Below, piece after piece: positions 43,173-53,330 of a stretch of DNA of 64,000 nt. The stretch is from Pseudomonas sp. B33.4. Lineage in GTDB: Bacteria > Pseudomonadota > Gammaproteobacteria > Pseudomonadales > Pseudomonadaceae. Positions within the stretch are counted from its first letter, which is position 1, and every line of letters starts with the position of its first letter. The stretch is from assembly GCF_034555375.1 (NCBI RefSeq), contig NZ_CP140706.1, positions 735,001-799,000 on the forward strand, written 5' to 3'. The notes beneath the pieces were generated by a model. It did no database searches. It saw nothing but the letters and a program-made list of their open reading frames with translations, and was not told where the DNA came from. Position numbers and translations under genes: made by a program.

Positions 43173-43489
43173 TCGCAGGTAAATAGAGAAATTTCTGTCA
43201 GGAACAATCACCACCTGTGCAGGCCCCGGCGCGGGACGCGGGAGCTAACCCGCTTATACTAGCGCCCGCCTCACGCCAGCACCGACACCCCGGCCCGGAG
43301 ACCTTCGCACCGCGTCGCCAGTCTTCAAGTGACGGTCGCGCAACTGCTGCGGCTTCTGTGCCGGAGCAGGCTGCGTCAGTAGCTTGCCTCGCCCCGGTTC
43401 ATGGCGATTTTCGCGTCTTGGCCGATGAATCATTAGCGGCCAAGATGTCTCCGAGCAGTAGACGATACGATTCAACAGGGAGTGAACAC
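43173..43489 (+). other. Intergenic region upstream of the ArsR-like gene
   Basis: This 317-base gap contains TATACT (43255-43260) in a GC-rich setting, a plausible -10 element. The frame of the downstream gene is open through much of it from 43217, but composition and the lack of a ribosome site speak against coding. No RNA gene is recognised. Confidence 0.4.
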
Positions 43490-44224
43490 ATGGAACATGC
43501 ACCTTGCATCAGCCAGATCGCCACGTTGCTGGCCGACCCCAAGCGCAGCGCGATGATGTGGGCGTTGATGGATGGCTCGGCCCGGCAAACCGAGGAGCTT
43601 GCGCTACTGACAGGGCTGTCGCCATCGTCGGCCAGCGCGCATCTGGCGCGGCTATCCACGGGTGGTCTGTTGAAGGTCGAAGTCCGTGGTCGCAAACGGT
43701 TTTTCCGTCTCTCGGCGCCGGAAGTCGGTGCTGCGATAGAAGCACTGGCCAGCGCCACCATCGCCAGTGCTCCACGGGACATTCCCGAGGTGTTCAAGCG
43801 CACCACCCCCATGGCCAAGCCGCAAACTGCACCGTCCTCGTTGCTGCGCGCGCGTTTTTGCGATGACCACCTGGGCGGTACGCTGGCCGCCGATCTATAC
43901 CAGCGGCTGCTCGATGCCGGCTGGATCGAACAACTTGAGCAACGCGTCGTGGTGACTCTCAAGGGGGCGAAATTGCTGGCCGGCCGTGGCGTGTTCATCC
44001 AGGCGCTGGCGCATCGCAATGTGCAAGTGGCGTGCGCTTGTCCGGACTGGAGCGAGCGTCGCCCGCACATGGGTGGCTCACTCGGCGCGGCGTTGTTGCA
44101 GTTGTTCATGCAGTCCGGCTGGCTGACGCTGCCCAACGACTCTCGGGCCTTGCAATTGACGGCTACCGGCCAACGGGAGCTGCATCGCTTCGCCAAGGAA
44201 ACCGAGCTGGAAATGGCGTTGTAG
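43490..44224 (+). CDS. ArsR-like winged-helix transcriptional regulator
   Basis: A 244-residue regulator with an N-terminal ArsR-type winged helix (CISQIATLLADPKRSAMMWALMD, then TGLSPSSASAHLARLSTGGLL) and a C-terminal half of about 130 residues with a second winged-helix-like region. The protein is longer than classical ArsR regulators and lacks the CVC metal motif. GGGAG lies 7 bases before ATG 43490. The MFS gene 139 bases downstream is the likely target. Confidence 0.85.
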   Translation: MEHAPCISQIATLLADPKRSAMMWALMDGSARQTEELALLTGLSPSSASAHLARLSTGGLLKVEVRGRKRFFRLSAPEVGAAIEALASATIASAPRDIPEVFKRTTPMAKPQTAPSSLLRARFCDDHLGGTLAADLYQRLLDAGWIEQLEQRVVVTLKGAKLLAGRGVFIQALAHRNVQVACACPDWSERRPHMGGSLGAALLQLFMQSGWLTLPNDSRALQLTATGQRELHRFAKETELEMAL

Positions 44225-44363
44225 AGCGCCGCGCATTCGACGCCTGAGAAGCACCGGTGTTTCTGGCGTCGTCCACGACTGCGAACAGGTCGCATCCAGC
44301 ACGAACGCCGAAACGCTATCGCGCACACTCGATCCGGGGACATTTCGGATGGGGGAAAGCGGC

Positions 44364-45746
44364 ATGGACATACACGGCTACAGCGCGGCAGAACGCTTGG
44401 AAAGATTGCCGATCAGCGGTTATCACCGGATCATTTTCATCATCATCGCTCTGGCGTTTTTCTTTGACTCCATGGACCTGGCGATGATGACGTTCCTGCT
44501 CGGCTCGATCAAAGCCGAGTTCGGCCTGAGCAGCGCGCAAGCGGGGCTGCTCGCCAGTTCGAGCTTCTTCGGCATGGTGCTGGGAGCGTCGCTGTCCGGC
44601 ATGCTCGCCGATCGTTTCGGGCGCAAACCGGTGTTTCAGTGGAGCATCGTGCTGTGGGGCGTGGCCAGTTATCTGTGTTCTACGGCGCAAACCGTCGAGA
44701 CGCTGACGCTGTTTCGCATCCTGTTGGGGATTGGCATGGGCATGGAATTTCCGATTGCCCAGTCGATGCTGTCCGAGCTGATTCCGGCGCAACGCCGTGG
44801 CCGTTACATCGCGTTGATGGATGGTTTCTGGCCGCTGGGTTTCGTGGCGGCCGGCGTGCTGTCGTACTTCCTGCTGCCGCTGATTGGCTGGCGCGACATC
44901 TTTCTGGTGTTGGCCGTGCCGGCAGTGTTTGTGCTGGCGATCCGCTTTTTCATTCCCGAGTCACCGCGCTGGCTGGAGCAGGCCGGCAGGCATGAGGCGG
45001 CGGACAAGGTGTTGAATGGCATCGAGGCGCGGGTGCGTTCGTCGCTCGGCGATGCCGCGTTGCCGGAACCGATTCGATTGCCGCGTACCGTGACGCCGCC
45101 GGGCAACTTCTTCGCGGCGCTCAAGCAGATCTGGTCGCCGCAATATCGCCAGCGCACGACGATGATCTGGAGCCTGTGGTTTTTTGCCCTGCTTGGCTTT
45201 TATGGATTGACGTCGTGGCTCAGTGCATTGCTGCAACAGTCGGGTTTTGCCGTGACGCAGTCGGTGTATTACACGGTGCTGATTTCCTTGGGCGGCATTC
45301 CCGGATTTCTCATGGCAGCGTGGCTGGTCGAGCGCTGGGGGCGCAAACCGGTGTGCATCGTCACGTTGCTCGGCGGTGGGGTGATGGCATTTCTCTATGG
45401 GCAGAGCGCGGTGTTCGGCGGCAACGTGGCGCTGCTGATCGGCACCGGATTGTTGATGCAGTTTTTCCTGTTCGGCATGTGGGCGGTGCTCTACACCTAT
45501 ACGCCGGAGTTATATCCGACGTCGGCACGGGCAACCGGTTCGGGCTTTGCCTCGGCCATTGGCCGCGTGGGTTCGTTGCTCGGGCCGTTGGTGACCGGGC
45601 TGGTGTTCCCGATAACCGGGCAGGGTGGGGTGTTCGCGCTGGGCGCGGCGTGCTTTGCGATTGCGGCGGGGGTGGTGTGGCTGTTCGGGATGGAGACGCG
45701 GGGTAAAACCCTTGAAGAGCTGACTGAAACCCAAATCCCAGGCTGA
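44364..45746 (+). CDS. MFS metabolite:H+ symporter family protein
   Basis: A 460-residue MFS transporter with twelve predicted helices. The motif GMLADRFGRKPVF is in the loop between helices 2 and 3, FRILLGIGMGMEFPIAQSMLSELIPAQRRGRY is in the helix 4-5 region, and YTPELYPTSARATGSGFASAIGRVG is near helix 11. It resembles uptake carriers of the NiaP/sugar-acid type. GGGGA lies 7 bases before ATG 44364; ATG 44349 has no site. An ArsR-like regulator precedes it on the same strand. The substrate is unknown. Confidence 0.87.
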   Translation: MDIHGYSAAERLERLPISGYHRIIFIIIALAFFFDSMDLAMMTFLLGSIKAEFGLSSAQAGLLASSSFFGMVLGASLSGMLADRFGRKPVFQWSIVLWGVASYLCSTAQTVETLTLFRILLGIGMGMEFPIAQSMLSELIPAQRRGRYIALMDGFWPLGFVAAGVLSYFLLPLIGWRDIFLVLAVPAVFVLAIRFFIPESPRWLEQAGRHEAADKVLNGIEARVRSSLGDAALPEPIRLPRTVTPPGNFFAALKQIWSPQYRQRTTMIWSLWFFALLGFYGLTSWLSALLQQSGFAVTQSVYYTVLISLGGIPGFLMAAWLVERWGRKPVCIVTLLGGGVMAFLYGQSAVFGGNVALLIGTGLLMQFFLFGMWAVLYTYTPELYPTSARATGSGFASAIGRVGSLLGPLVTGLVFPITGQGGVFALGAACFAIAAGVVWLFGMETRGKTLEELTETQIPG

Positions 45747-45759
45747 ACACAAATCCAAT

Positions 45760-45849
45760 TGTAGGAGTGAGCCTGCTCGCGATAGCGGTCTGTCAGTTAA
45801 CACATCGGTGTCTGACACTCCGCCATCGCGAGCAGGCGAAGGCCTACAA
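45760..45849. repeat. REP pair with one degraded arm
   Basis: TGTAGGAGTGAGCCTGCTCG faces an inverted copy whose outer part is altered (GCGAGCAGGCGAAGGCCTAC instead of GCGAGCAGGCTCACTCCTAC). It lies between convergent genes. Confidence 0.87.
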
Positions 45850-45866
45850 GGGGTTTGCGCTGTTGC

Positions 45867-46829
<963 letters not shown>

Positions 46830-46900
46830 TCATCAGGTGCAATGACGGCATTCTACAGATGCTCGCCGAAACAATTGGCAAAACCTGACCAAGCGATCCA

Positions 46901-47866
46901 TCAAACCGCTTCTTGCTCACGGCGATAAGCGTAAGTGTCGGCGAAGCGCGACAGCAAGAATTCGGCGCAGGTGGTCGTCGGATATTTCGCCGGATGCTCT
47001 GCGTCCTGACAACCAGGCAGGCATTCGATGCGCGTGTCCGGGTGCGGCTCGGCGAAGAACGGCATCGAATAGCGATCCACCCCGAGCGGGCTGATCACCC
47101 GGTGCGGGGTCGAGCGATAACGGTCGTTACTCCAGCGCGCCATCATGTCACCGAGGTTGACCACGAAGGTGCCGTCGATCGGTGGCGCGTCGATCCATTC
47201 GCCCTTGACGTTCTTCACTTGCAGGCCGCCGGCGCTGTCCTGATAGAGCAGGGTGATGCAGCCGTAATCAGTGTGCGCGCCGGCACCTTGCTGCTCGGCG
47301 GAGCTGGCGGTGTGGCGCGGTGGGTAATGGATCATGCGCAGCACGCTGACCGGATCAACGAAGCGGCTGTCGAAGAAATCGCGTTCGATGTCGAGGGCGA
47401 CAGTCATTGCCCGCAACAGGGTTTGCGCGAGGGCCTGCATATCGAGGTAATGCTGCTCCATCAGGGTTTCCCAACCCGCTTGCGCTGGATGGCGGTTGGG
47501 GCCGCGCAGCGGTTTTTCGGCAAGCACGTCCGGGTGGTTGGCGGGCAGGTGCAGGCCCATGTCGAAGGTTTCTTTCAGATCGCTGGGTTTGCTTGGGTCG
47601 AGTTGTTCTGTAGCGATGGCGCCGTAGCCACGATGGTGGCGGGTCTGGGTAATGTCGATCTTGAGTTTTTCTGCTGTGGGCAGGGCAAAAAAACGCTGAG
47701 TCTGATCGAGCACCGCGTCGATGCGCTGCGCGGAAATCGGATGACCCTTGATGTAGAAGAAACCCCATTCGCGGCAGGCGTGGTCGATTTGTTCAGCCAC
47801 GGCAGGCCAGGCGTTTTCGTCGTCGCTATAGAGCGGGCTGATGTCGATGATCGGAAGCTGATCCAT
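46901..47866 (-). CDS. 2-oxoglutarate/Fe(II) oxygenase, isopenicillin N synthase-like
   Basis: A 321-residue non-haem iron dioxygenase. The N-terminal DIOX_N part has PIIDISPLYSD and ACREWGFFYIKGHPI. The iron triad is His and Asp in GAHTDYG plus a distal His in STPHRVISP, and the 2-oxoglutarate-binding Arg-x-Ser is in DRYSMPFF. ATG 47866 has AAGGA 6 bases upstream. The substrate is unknown. The location between two purine-related genes, conserved as far as I recall in P. aeruginosa, suggests a purine or nucleoside-linked oxidation. Confidence 0.85.
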   Translation of the reverse strand: MDQLPIIDISPLYSDDENAWPAVAEQIDHACREWGFFYIKGHPISAQRIDAVLDQTQRFFALPTAEKLKIDITQTRHHRGYGAIATEQLDPSKPSDLKETFDMGLHLPANHPDVLAEKPLRGPNRHPAQAGWETLMEQHYLDMQALAQTLLRAMTVALDIERDFFDSRFVDPVSVLRMIHYPPRHTASSAEQQGAGAHTDYGCITLLYQDSAGGLQVKNVKGEWIDAPPIDGTFVVNLGDMMARWSNDRYRSTPHRVISPLGVDRYSMPFFAEPHPDTRIECLPGCQDAEHPAKYPTTTCAEFLLSRFADTYAYRREQEAV

Positions 47867-47896
47867 ACACAATCCTTGAGAGCGCTGAAGATCAAA

Positions 47897-47987
47897 TGTA
47901 GGAGTGAGCCTGCTCGCGATAGCGGTGTATCAGGCGACACTTTTGCTGAATGACCCACCGCTATCGCGAGCAGGCTCACTCCTACAA
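47897..47987. repeat. REP pair, GTAGGAGTGAGCCTG class
   Basis: Inverted REP copies with perfect outer arms, upstream of the oxygenase and downstream of the BMP-family binding protein. Confidence 0.9.
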
Positions 47988-48008
47988 GGGACGGTGGTAT
48001 GACTGGCG

Positions 48009-49082
48009 TTACTTCGGCATCTCAGCCTTCATGCCTTCCACGTAATAGTTCATCGACGCCAGTTCCGCAGTGGTCGCGCTTACGCCTGCGGGGATTTTTT
48101 CGACCCCGGCCTGATCCTTGATCGGCCCGGTAAACGGTTGCAGCGCGCCACTCTTGATATCGGCAATGATCTGCTCGGCCTCGGCTTTCACCGGCGCTGG
48201 CACCAGGTCGCTGATCGGCAGTTCAACCGTGCCTTCCTTCAACCCGCCCCAGTAATCCTGGGATTTCCACGTGTGGTCGATCACGCTTTGCGTCGCCTGA
48301 ATGTAGTGTGGCGCCCAATCGTTGACGATCGAAGTCAGCACGGCTTTCGGCCCGAAGTGCGCCATGTCCGAGGCGTAACCCACCGCGTACACACCACGAC
48401 GTTCGGCAGCTTGGATCGGCGCCGGGCTGTCGGTGTGCTGGAACACCACGTCGACGCCCTGATCGATCAGCGCGTTGGCGGCATCGGCTTCCTTGCCCGG
48501 GTCGAACCACGAGTTGACCCACACAACCTTGATCTCGGTGCCGGGGTTGTACTTGTTCAGCGCCAGTTGAATCGCGTTGATGTCGCGGATCACTTCGGGG
48601 ATCGGGAACGAAGCGACGTAGCCGATTTTTTTGCTCTTGGTCATCTTCGCCGCAAGGAAGCCACCGACGTAACGTCCCTCGTAGGTGCGCGCCAGATAGG
48701 TGCCGAGGTTCTTGTCCTGTTTGTAGCCGGTGGCGTGTTCGAAGGTCACCTTGGGAAATTGCTTGGCGACCTTCAGTGTCGGGTTCATGTAGCCGAAGGA
48801 GGTGGTGAAAATCAGGTCGTAGTTGTCCTTGGCCATGTTGCGGATGACCCGCTCGGCGTCGGCGCCTTCGGCAACGTTTTCGACGTAGTTGGTGGTGATC
48901 TGAGTGCCGAATTTCTCGGCAAGAGCCTTGCGCCCCTGCTCATGCTGATACGTCCAGCCGTGGTCGCCAATCGGACCGATGTAGACGAAACCGACCTTGA
49001 GCGGATCGGCAGCGCTGGCGCTCAGGCTGATCCCCAGACCGAGGGCGGCGCACAGCAGTTTGTGCAGCGGACGTATTTGCAT
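48009..49082 (-). CDS. BMP-family ABC substrate-binding protein (purine/nucleoside type)
   Basis: A 357-residue periplasmic binding protein of the BMP/PnrA-like family, which bind purine nucleosides or related compounds. The signal peptide (LLCAALGLGISLSASA) is cleaved before ADPLKVGFVYIGP; it is not a lipoprotein. Family marks are GPIGDHGWTYQHEQGRKAL and DLIFTTSFGYM. The partner ABC genes are 4.7 kb away (53809-57402) on the same strand, with unrelated genes between. GGAG precedes ATG 49082. Confidence 0.88.
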   Translation of the reverse strand: MQIRPLHKLLCAALGLGISLSASAADPLKVGFVYIGPIGDHGWTYQHEQGRKALAEKFGTQITTNYVENVAEGADAERVIRNMAKDNYDLIFTTSFGYMNPTLKVAKQFPKVTFEHATGYKQDKNLGTYLARTYEGRYVGGFLAAKMTKSKKIGYVASFPIPEVIRDINAIQLALNKYNPGTEIKVVWVNSWFDPGKEADAANALIDQGVDVVFQHTDSPAPIQAAERRGVYAVGYASDMAHFGPKAVLTSIVNDWAPHYIQATQSVIDHTWKSQDYWGGLKEGTVELPISDLVPAPVKAEAEQIIADIKSGALQPFTGPIKDQAGVEKIPAGVSATTAELASMNYYVEGMKAEMPK

Positions 49083-49173
49083 GAATTGGAGCTCCGTTTT
49101 GTTGTGTGTGGTCAGGGCCAATGCAAATTGCTGACCAACAGGACAACAAACAATTCGAAATCGCGTAACGGCC

Positions 49174-49238
49174 ATCGCGAGCAGGCTCACTCCTACAGGG
49201 GAATGCGGTCAACTGTAGGAGTGAGCCTGCTCGCGATA
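49174..49238. repeat. REP pair in outward orientation
   Basis: Two REP copies of the GTAGGAGTGAGCCTG class lie tail to tail between the BMP gene and chaA. The remaining divergent gap of about 130 bases before chaA must hold its promoter. Confidence 0.88.
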
Positions 49239-49369
49239 GCGCCCTCAAGGCCAATAAAAGTGCAACTGCCAAAAGCACTGCCATCGCTTGGTGCGCTAAG
49301 GTGTAACGAAACGTTAGCGCCGCCCCGCAGTCAGTAGCTCATTCGCTCTCTTCGGCAAAAAGGCCCGCC

Positions 49370-50461
49370 ATGCTCTCGATCCTCAAGCAAGAAAGCTTTC
49401 TGCTATTGGCCGTCATCGCCGCGTGCGTCGCCTATCCGCTGGAACACTGGTTGCTGCACAGCGGCCAGATCGTCGCGCTGATCGGCGGCCTGGTGCTGAT
49501 CGCGTTCATCGTCGCCGCCTCAATGCGTGTCGCTCATCAGGCCGAATTGCTTGCGGAAAAAGTCGGCGACCCCTACGGCACGATGATCCTCACCCTCGCC
49601 GCCGTGCTGGTGGAAGTGGTGATCCTCGCGATCATGATGAGCAACGAAGCCTCGGCCACGTTGGTGCGCGACACGATCTATTCGGCAGTGATGCTCGATA
49701 TCAACGGCATCCTCGGCCTCGCCGCGCTGATGGGCGGGATCAAGCACGGTGAGCAGTCTTACAACGACGATTCGGCGCGCAGCTACAGCGTGATGATTCT
49801 CACCGCCATGGGCGTATCGATGGTGGTGCCGGAGTTTATTCCCGAGGCCAACTGGAAGATTTATTCGGCGTTCACCATCGGTGCGATGGTGGTGCTGTAT
49901 GCGTTGTTTCTGCGCATGCAGGTCGGCCCGCACAGTTACTTTTTCAGCTACAGCTACCCGGACAAACGCCGCAAGAAAGAACCGATCGAGGAAGAACCAA
50001 AACCGGTCAGCCTGGCGTTGTCGATCGGCATTCTGGTGTTTGGCGTGGTGGTGATTGGCGCACTCGCCGAAGTGATGTCGAAGACCCTCGATCTGGGCCT
50101 GGAAGGCACGGGCGCACCGCCGGTGATCACCGCGATTCTGGTGGCGGCGATTTCTGCTGCGCCGGAGATTTTGACGGCGTTGCGTGCGGCGCTGGCCAAC
50201 CGTATGCAGTCGGTGGTGAACATTGCGATGGGCGCGTCACTGTCGACGGTGATTCTGACGGTGCCGGTGATGGAAGCGATGGCGCTGTACACCGGCCAGC
50301 CGTTTCAGATGGCGATGACGCCGGTGCAGACGGTGATGATTTTCCTGACGTTGATTGTTAGTGCGATCAACCTCAATGACGGCGAAACCAATGCCATCGA
50401 AGGCATGACCCACTTTGTGCTGTTTGCGACGTTCATCATGCTGTCCTTGCTCGGTCTCTAA
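49370..50461 (+). CDS. chaA: Calcium/sodium:proton antiporter ChaA
   Basis: A 363-residue CaCA-family cation:proton antiporter with about eleven helices. The two alpha repeats contain GDPYGTMILTLAAVLVEVVILAIMM and ISAAPEILTALRAALANRMQSVVNIAMGASLSTV, with the conserved acidic residues in the membrane. A charged loop (YPDKRRKKEPIEEEPKP) separates the halves. E. coli ChaA is of similar length (366). It exports Na+, K+ or Ca2+ at alkaline pH. Confidence 0.9.
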   Translation: MLSILKQESFLLLAVIAACVAYPLEHWLLHSGQIVALIGGLVLIAFIVAASMRVAHQAELLAEKVGDPYGTMILTLAAVLVEVVILAIMMSNEASATLVRDTIYSAVMLDINGILGLAALMGGIKHGEQSYNDDSARSYSVMILTAMGVSMVVPEFIPEANWKIYSAFTIGAMVVLYALFLRMQVGPHSYFFSYSYPDKRRKKEPIEEEPKPVSLALSIGILVFGVVVIGALAEVMSKTLDLGLEGTGAPPVITAILVAAISAAPEILTALRAALANRMQSVVNIAMGASLSTVILTVPVMEAMALYTGQPFQMAMTPVQTVMIFLTLIVSAINLNDGETNAIEGMTHFVLFATFIMLSLLGL

Positions 50462-50478
50462 GCCCAACCAAATCCCCT

Positions 50479-50561
50479 GTAGGAGCTGCCGAAGGCTGCG
50501 ATCTGTTGATCTTGCTTCTAGAAAAACAGATCAAAAGATCGCAGCCTTCGGCAGCTCCTAC
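50479..50561. repeat. REP pair, GTAGGAGCTGCCGAAGG class
   Basis: Inverted copies with arms GTAGGAGCTGCCGAAGGCTG. They separate the convergent chaA and 8-oxoguanine deaminase genes. Confidence 0.9.
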
Positions 50562-50578
50562 AGGAGTATGTCGTTGGA

Positions 50579-51937
50579 TCAGGTACCGGCGATCAGCTGG
50601 CGCGCCGCTTGGCTGTGATCGGCGATCAGGCCTTTCAGGTCCAGTCCTTCAACCTGGCCATCGACCACGCGCCACTTGCCAGCAATCATCACCCGATCCG
50701 CACGGTCCGCGCCGCACAACAGCAGCGCCGAAATCGGATCATGGCTGCCGGAGAAGCGCAGCTCATCGAGCTTGAACAGCGCCAGATCCGCCTGTTTGCC
50801 CACGGCAATCTCACCAATGTCGGTCCGCCCCAAAAGGCTCGCCGAACCCTTGGTCGCCCAGCCCAGCACGCGTTCCGGCGTAATCTTCTCGGCGCCGTAG
50901 CGCAGGCGCTGGATGTACAGCGCCTGACGCGCTTCCAGAATCATGTTCGAGGCATCGTTGGACGCCGAACCATCCACGCCCAGACCAAACAGCGCGCCCG
51001 CGTCAGTCAGATCGATACTCGGGCAGATCCCGGAGGCCAGACGCATGTTCGAGCTCGGGCAATGGCAGATACCGGTGCCGGCCTGACCGAGGCGGGCGAT
51101 TTCGTCCGGGTTGAAATGGATGCCGTGGGCCAGCCAGGTGCGCGGGCCGAGCCAGCCGACGCTGTCGAGATAATCGACGGTGCGCAGGCCGAAACGCTGC
51201 AGGCAGAAATCTTCTTCGTCGAGGGTTTCGGCGAGATGCGTGTGCAGGCGCACGTCGAGCTTGTTCGCCAGTTCGGCGCTGGCCGACATGATTTCCGGGG
51301 TTACCGAAAACGGCGAGCACGGCGCCAGCGCGATCTGGATCTGCGCGCCATCGCCACGCTCGTGGTACTCGTGAATCAGGCGCTGACTGTCGTCGAGAAT
51401 CACCTGACCTTCCTGCACGGTCTGCTGCGGCGGCAGGCCGCCGTCCTTCTCGCCGAGGCTCATCGAACCCCGAGTGAGCATGGCGCGCATGCCCAGTTCG
51501 CGGACGCTTTCGACTTGCACGTCGATGGCATTTTCCAGACCGTCCGGGAACAGGTAGTGATGGTCGGCCGCGGTGGTGCAGCCCGACAGCAGCAATTCAG
51601 CTAACGCTACTTTGGTGGCGAGCGCGAGCTTCTCAGGCGTCAGGCGCGCCCACACCGGGTAAAGGGTTTTCAGCCACGGGAACAACGGCTGATTGACCAC
51701 CGGCGCCCAGGCGCGAGTCAGGGTTTGATAGAAGTGATGGTGGGTGTTGATCAGGCCCGGCAGGATCACATGTTCACGGGCATCGAACACTTCATTGCAC
51801 GGTGCCGACGGCTGTTGGCCGGCGGCGAGGACTTCGACGATGACACCGTCTTGCACGACAAGACCGCCACGGGCATCGAGCTCGTTGGAAGTGAAAATGG
51901 CGAGGGGGTTTTTTAACCAGGTACGGGTCGCGGGCAT
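50579..51937 (-). CDS. 8-oxoguanine deaminase
   Basis: A 452-residue amidohydrolase of the cytosine/guanine deaminase superfamily. Metal ligands include His66 and His68 in INTHHHFYQTLTRAW, a motif I associate with the 8-oxoguanine deaminase group (P. aeruginosa PA0142), plus LHTHLAETLDEE, LAHGIHFN and GLGVDGSASND. It converts 8-oxoguanine to urate and ammonia, and may accept isocytosine. GAGGAG lies 8 bases before ATG 51937. Placement among purine transport genes supports purine salvage. Confidence 0.88.
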   Translation of the reverse strand: MPATRTWLKNPLAIFTSNELDARGGLVVQDGVIVEVLAAGQQPSAPCNEVFDAREHVILPGLINTHHHFYQTLTRAWAPVVNQPLFPWLKTLYPVWARLTPEKLALATKVALAELLLSGCTTAADHHYLFPDGLENAIDVQVESVRELGMRAMLTRGSMSLGEKDGGLPPQQTVQEGQVILDDSQRLIHEYHERGDGAQIQIALAPCSPFSVTPEIMSASAELANKLDVRLHTHLAETLDEEDFCLQRFGLRTVDYLDSVGWLGPRTWLAHGIHFNPDEIARLGQAGTGICHCPSSNMRLASGICPSIDLTDAGALFGLGVDGSASNDASNMILEARQALYIQRLRYGAEKITPERVLGWATKGSASLLGRTDIGEIAVGKQADLALFKLDELRFSGSHDPISALLLCGADRADRVMIAGKWRVVDGQVEGLDLKGLIADHSQAARQLIAGT

Positions 51938-52099
51938 GTTGCCGGCTCCTCTGAAAATTGGGTTCAGGGTTGCCAGCTCAGTGATGCCCTGTCTGCTGAT
52001 CCAGGGTCGCCGCGGGGACGAGGTGCGCAGTTTCAAACAAATTGTTGCAGCGGGCAAGCCCAACCCGACAGGACAACATCACCAAAATACACAACCCCT

Positions 52100-52175
52100 G
52101 TAGGAGCTGCCGAAGGCTGCGATCTTTTGATTTTGTTTTAAAGATCAAAAGATCGCAGCCTTCGGCAGCTCCTAC
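52100..52175. repeat. REP pair, GTAGGAGCTGCCGAAGG class
   Basis: Inverted copies with a short centre, in the gap between the 8-oxoguanine deaminase promoter and the end of the SDR gene. Confidence 0.9.
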
Positions 52176-52189
52176 AGGGGGATCATCAA

Positions 52190-52873
52190 TTACCAGGGAA
52201 TCGTTTCACCCTTGTAGTTGATGAAGTGATGCCCGCCCTTGCCGGTGTACGCATTCACCTGATCAATCAATCCACGGGTGCTGGTTTCGACATCCAGATC
52301 CGCGCCTTCGCCGCCCATATCGGTCTTCACCCAACCCGGATGCAGTGACAACACCGTCATCTTCTGCTCGCCCAATTGCGTGACAAAACTGTTGGTCATC
52401 GAATTCAGCGCAGCCTTGCTCGCCTTGTACAGCGCCAGCTCCGGCGCGTCCGGCACGGTCACGCTACCCAGTCCGGAACTCATGAACGCCAGCACACCGC
52501 TGCCGTCACGAATCTGCCCGGCAAAACGCTGAGCCAGATTGATCGGCGCCACCGCGTTGGTGAAAAACAACTGACCGACTTCAGCCAGTGTCGCGCCGCC
52601 CGGGGTTTGATCGGCCGGGCCTTTGACCCCGGCGTTGACGAACAGCAGGTCGAAGGTGTCGCCCTTGAGCTGTTGGCTCAGAGCAATGACCGCTTGCTGG
52701 TCGTCCATGTCGAGCTTCTCGATCCGCACCTTGCCTAATGCTTGGAGCGCATCGGCATTGGCAGGATTGCGCACGGTGGCGGTGACTTGCCAGCCGTCGG
52801 CCAACAGGGTTTTCACCAGACCGAGGCCCAGGCCCCGGGAGGCGCCGATGATCAGTGCGTTTTTTCCAGACAT
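52190..52873 (-). CDS. Short-chain dehydrogenase/reductase
   Basis: A 227-residue SDR. The cofactor loop is IIGASRGLGLGLVK, the structural motif is NAG at FVNAGVKGP, and the catalytic residues are Ser in FMSSGLGSV and Tyr/Lys in YKASKAAL. The C-terminus is short (NYKGETIPW). It lies 25 bases after the MerR-family gene on the same strand and is probably controlled by it. The substrate is unknown; it resembles the CsgA/sniffer-like SDR group. Confidence 0.85.
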   Translation of the reverse strand: MSGKNALIIGASRGLGLGLVKTLLADGWQVTATVRNPANADALQALGKVRIEKLDMDDQQAVIALSQQLKGDTFDLLFVNAGVKGPADQTPGGATLAEVGQLFFTNAVAPINLAQRFAGQIRDGSGVLAFMSSGLGSVTVPDAPELALYKASKAALNSMTNSFVTQLGEQKMTVLSLHPGWVKTDMGGEGADLDVETSTRGLIDQVNAYTGKGGHHFINYKGETIPW

Positions 52874-52898
52874 GATGGGCTTCCTTGATGAATGAGGT

Positions 52899-53249
52899 TC
52901 ATGGATTCAATGGACAGGCCTGACCGAGCCGAAGTTGCAGCTCTTGCCGCAGTACGTCGAGTTCGCGCATGCGGGTTTCGATCAGTTGCAGTTTGTCGCG
53001 CAGCAACTGCGCCACGGCGCTGTCCGGATCGGGCGCGTTCCACAACGCAGCAACGCTGTCACCGATCTCGCCGAGGGTAAATCCCAGGCGTTGCGCGGTT
53101 TTGATATAGAGCACCAGTTGCACCATCTCCGGCGGATAGTCGCGATAACCGTTGGCACTGCGTTGCGCCGCGATCAACCCGCGCTGCTCGTAGAAACGCA
53201 GGGTGTCACGGCTGACGGCGCTGGCCTGGGCTAATTCACCGATGCGCAT
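52899..53249 (-). CDS. MerR-family transcriptional regulator
   Basis: A 116-residue MerR regulator with the winged-helix N-terminus MRIGELAQASAVSRDTLRFY and a coiled-coil dimerisation helix. Only one cysteine lies near the C-terminus (LGQACPLNP), so it is not a clear metal sensor. The start at ATG 53249 is family-like; a TTG at 53261 would add four residues. A MerR-type operator/promoter lies 22 bases upstream and points to the divergent membrane-protein gene. Confidence 0.88.
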   Translation of the reverse strand: MRIGELAQASAVSRDTLRFYEQRGLIAAQRSANGYRDYPPEMVQLVLYIKTAQRLGFTLGEIGDSVAALWNAPDPDSAVAQLLRDKLQLIETRMRELDVLRQELQLRLGQACPLNP

Positions 53250-53270
53250 GCGGGCTCTCAAAAAGGGCTA

Positions 53271-53301
53271 TTGACCCTGGAGCATACTCCAGGCTTTACC
53301 G
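53271..53301 (+). promoter_or_regulatory. MerR-type promoter with dyad in a 19-base spacer
   Basis: TTGACC (53271-53276), a 19-base spacer and TTACCG (53296-53301). CCTGGAG and CTCCAGG form a dyad centred in the spacer (53276-53293). The promoter faces the 53331 gene and overlaps the region upstream of merR, so autoregulation is possible. Confidence 0.78.
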
Positions 53302-53330
53302 TGGTTGCTCCCTGAATTTCTGGAGCATGG

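Noticed and set aside
43217-43489. In-frame N-terminal extension of the ArsR-like gene
   Set aside because: The extension is low in family-like sequence and has no ribosome site, whereas ATG 43490 has a well-spaced GGGAG and begins at the winged helix.
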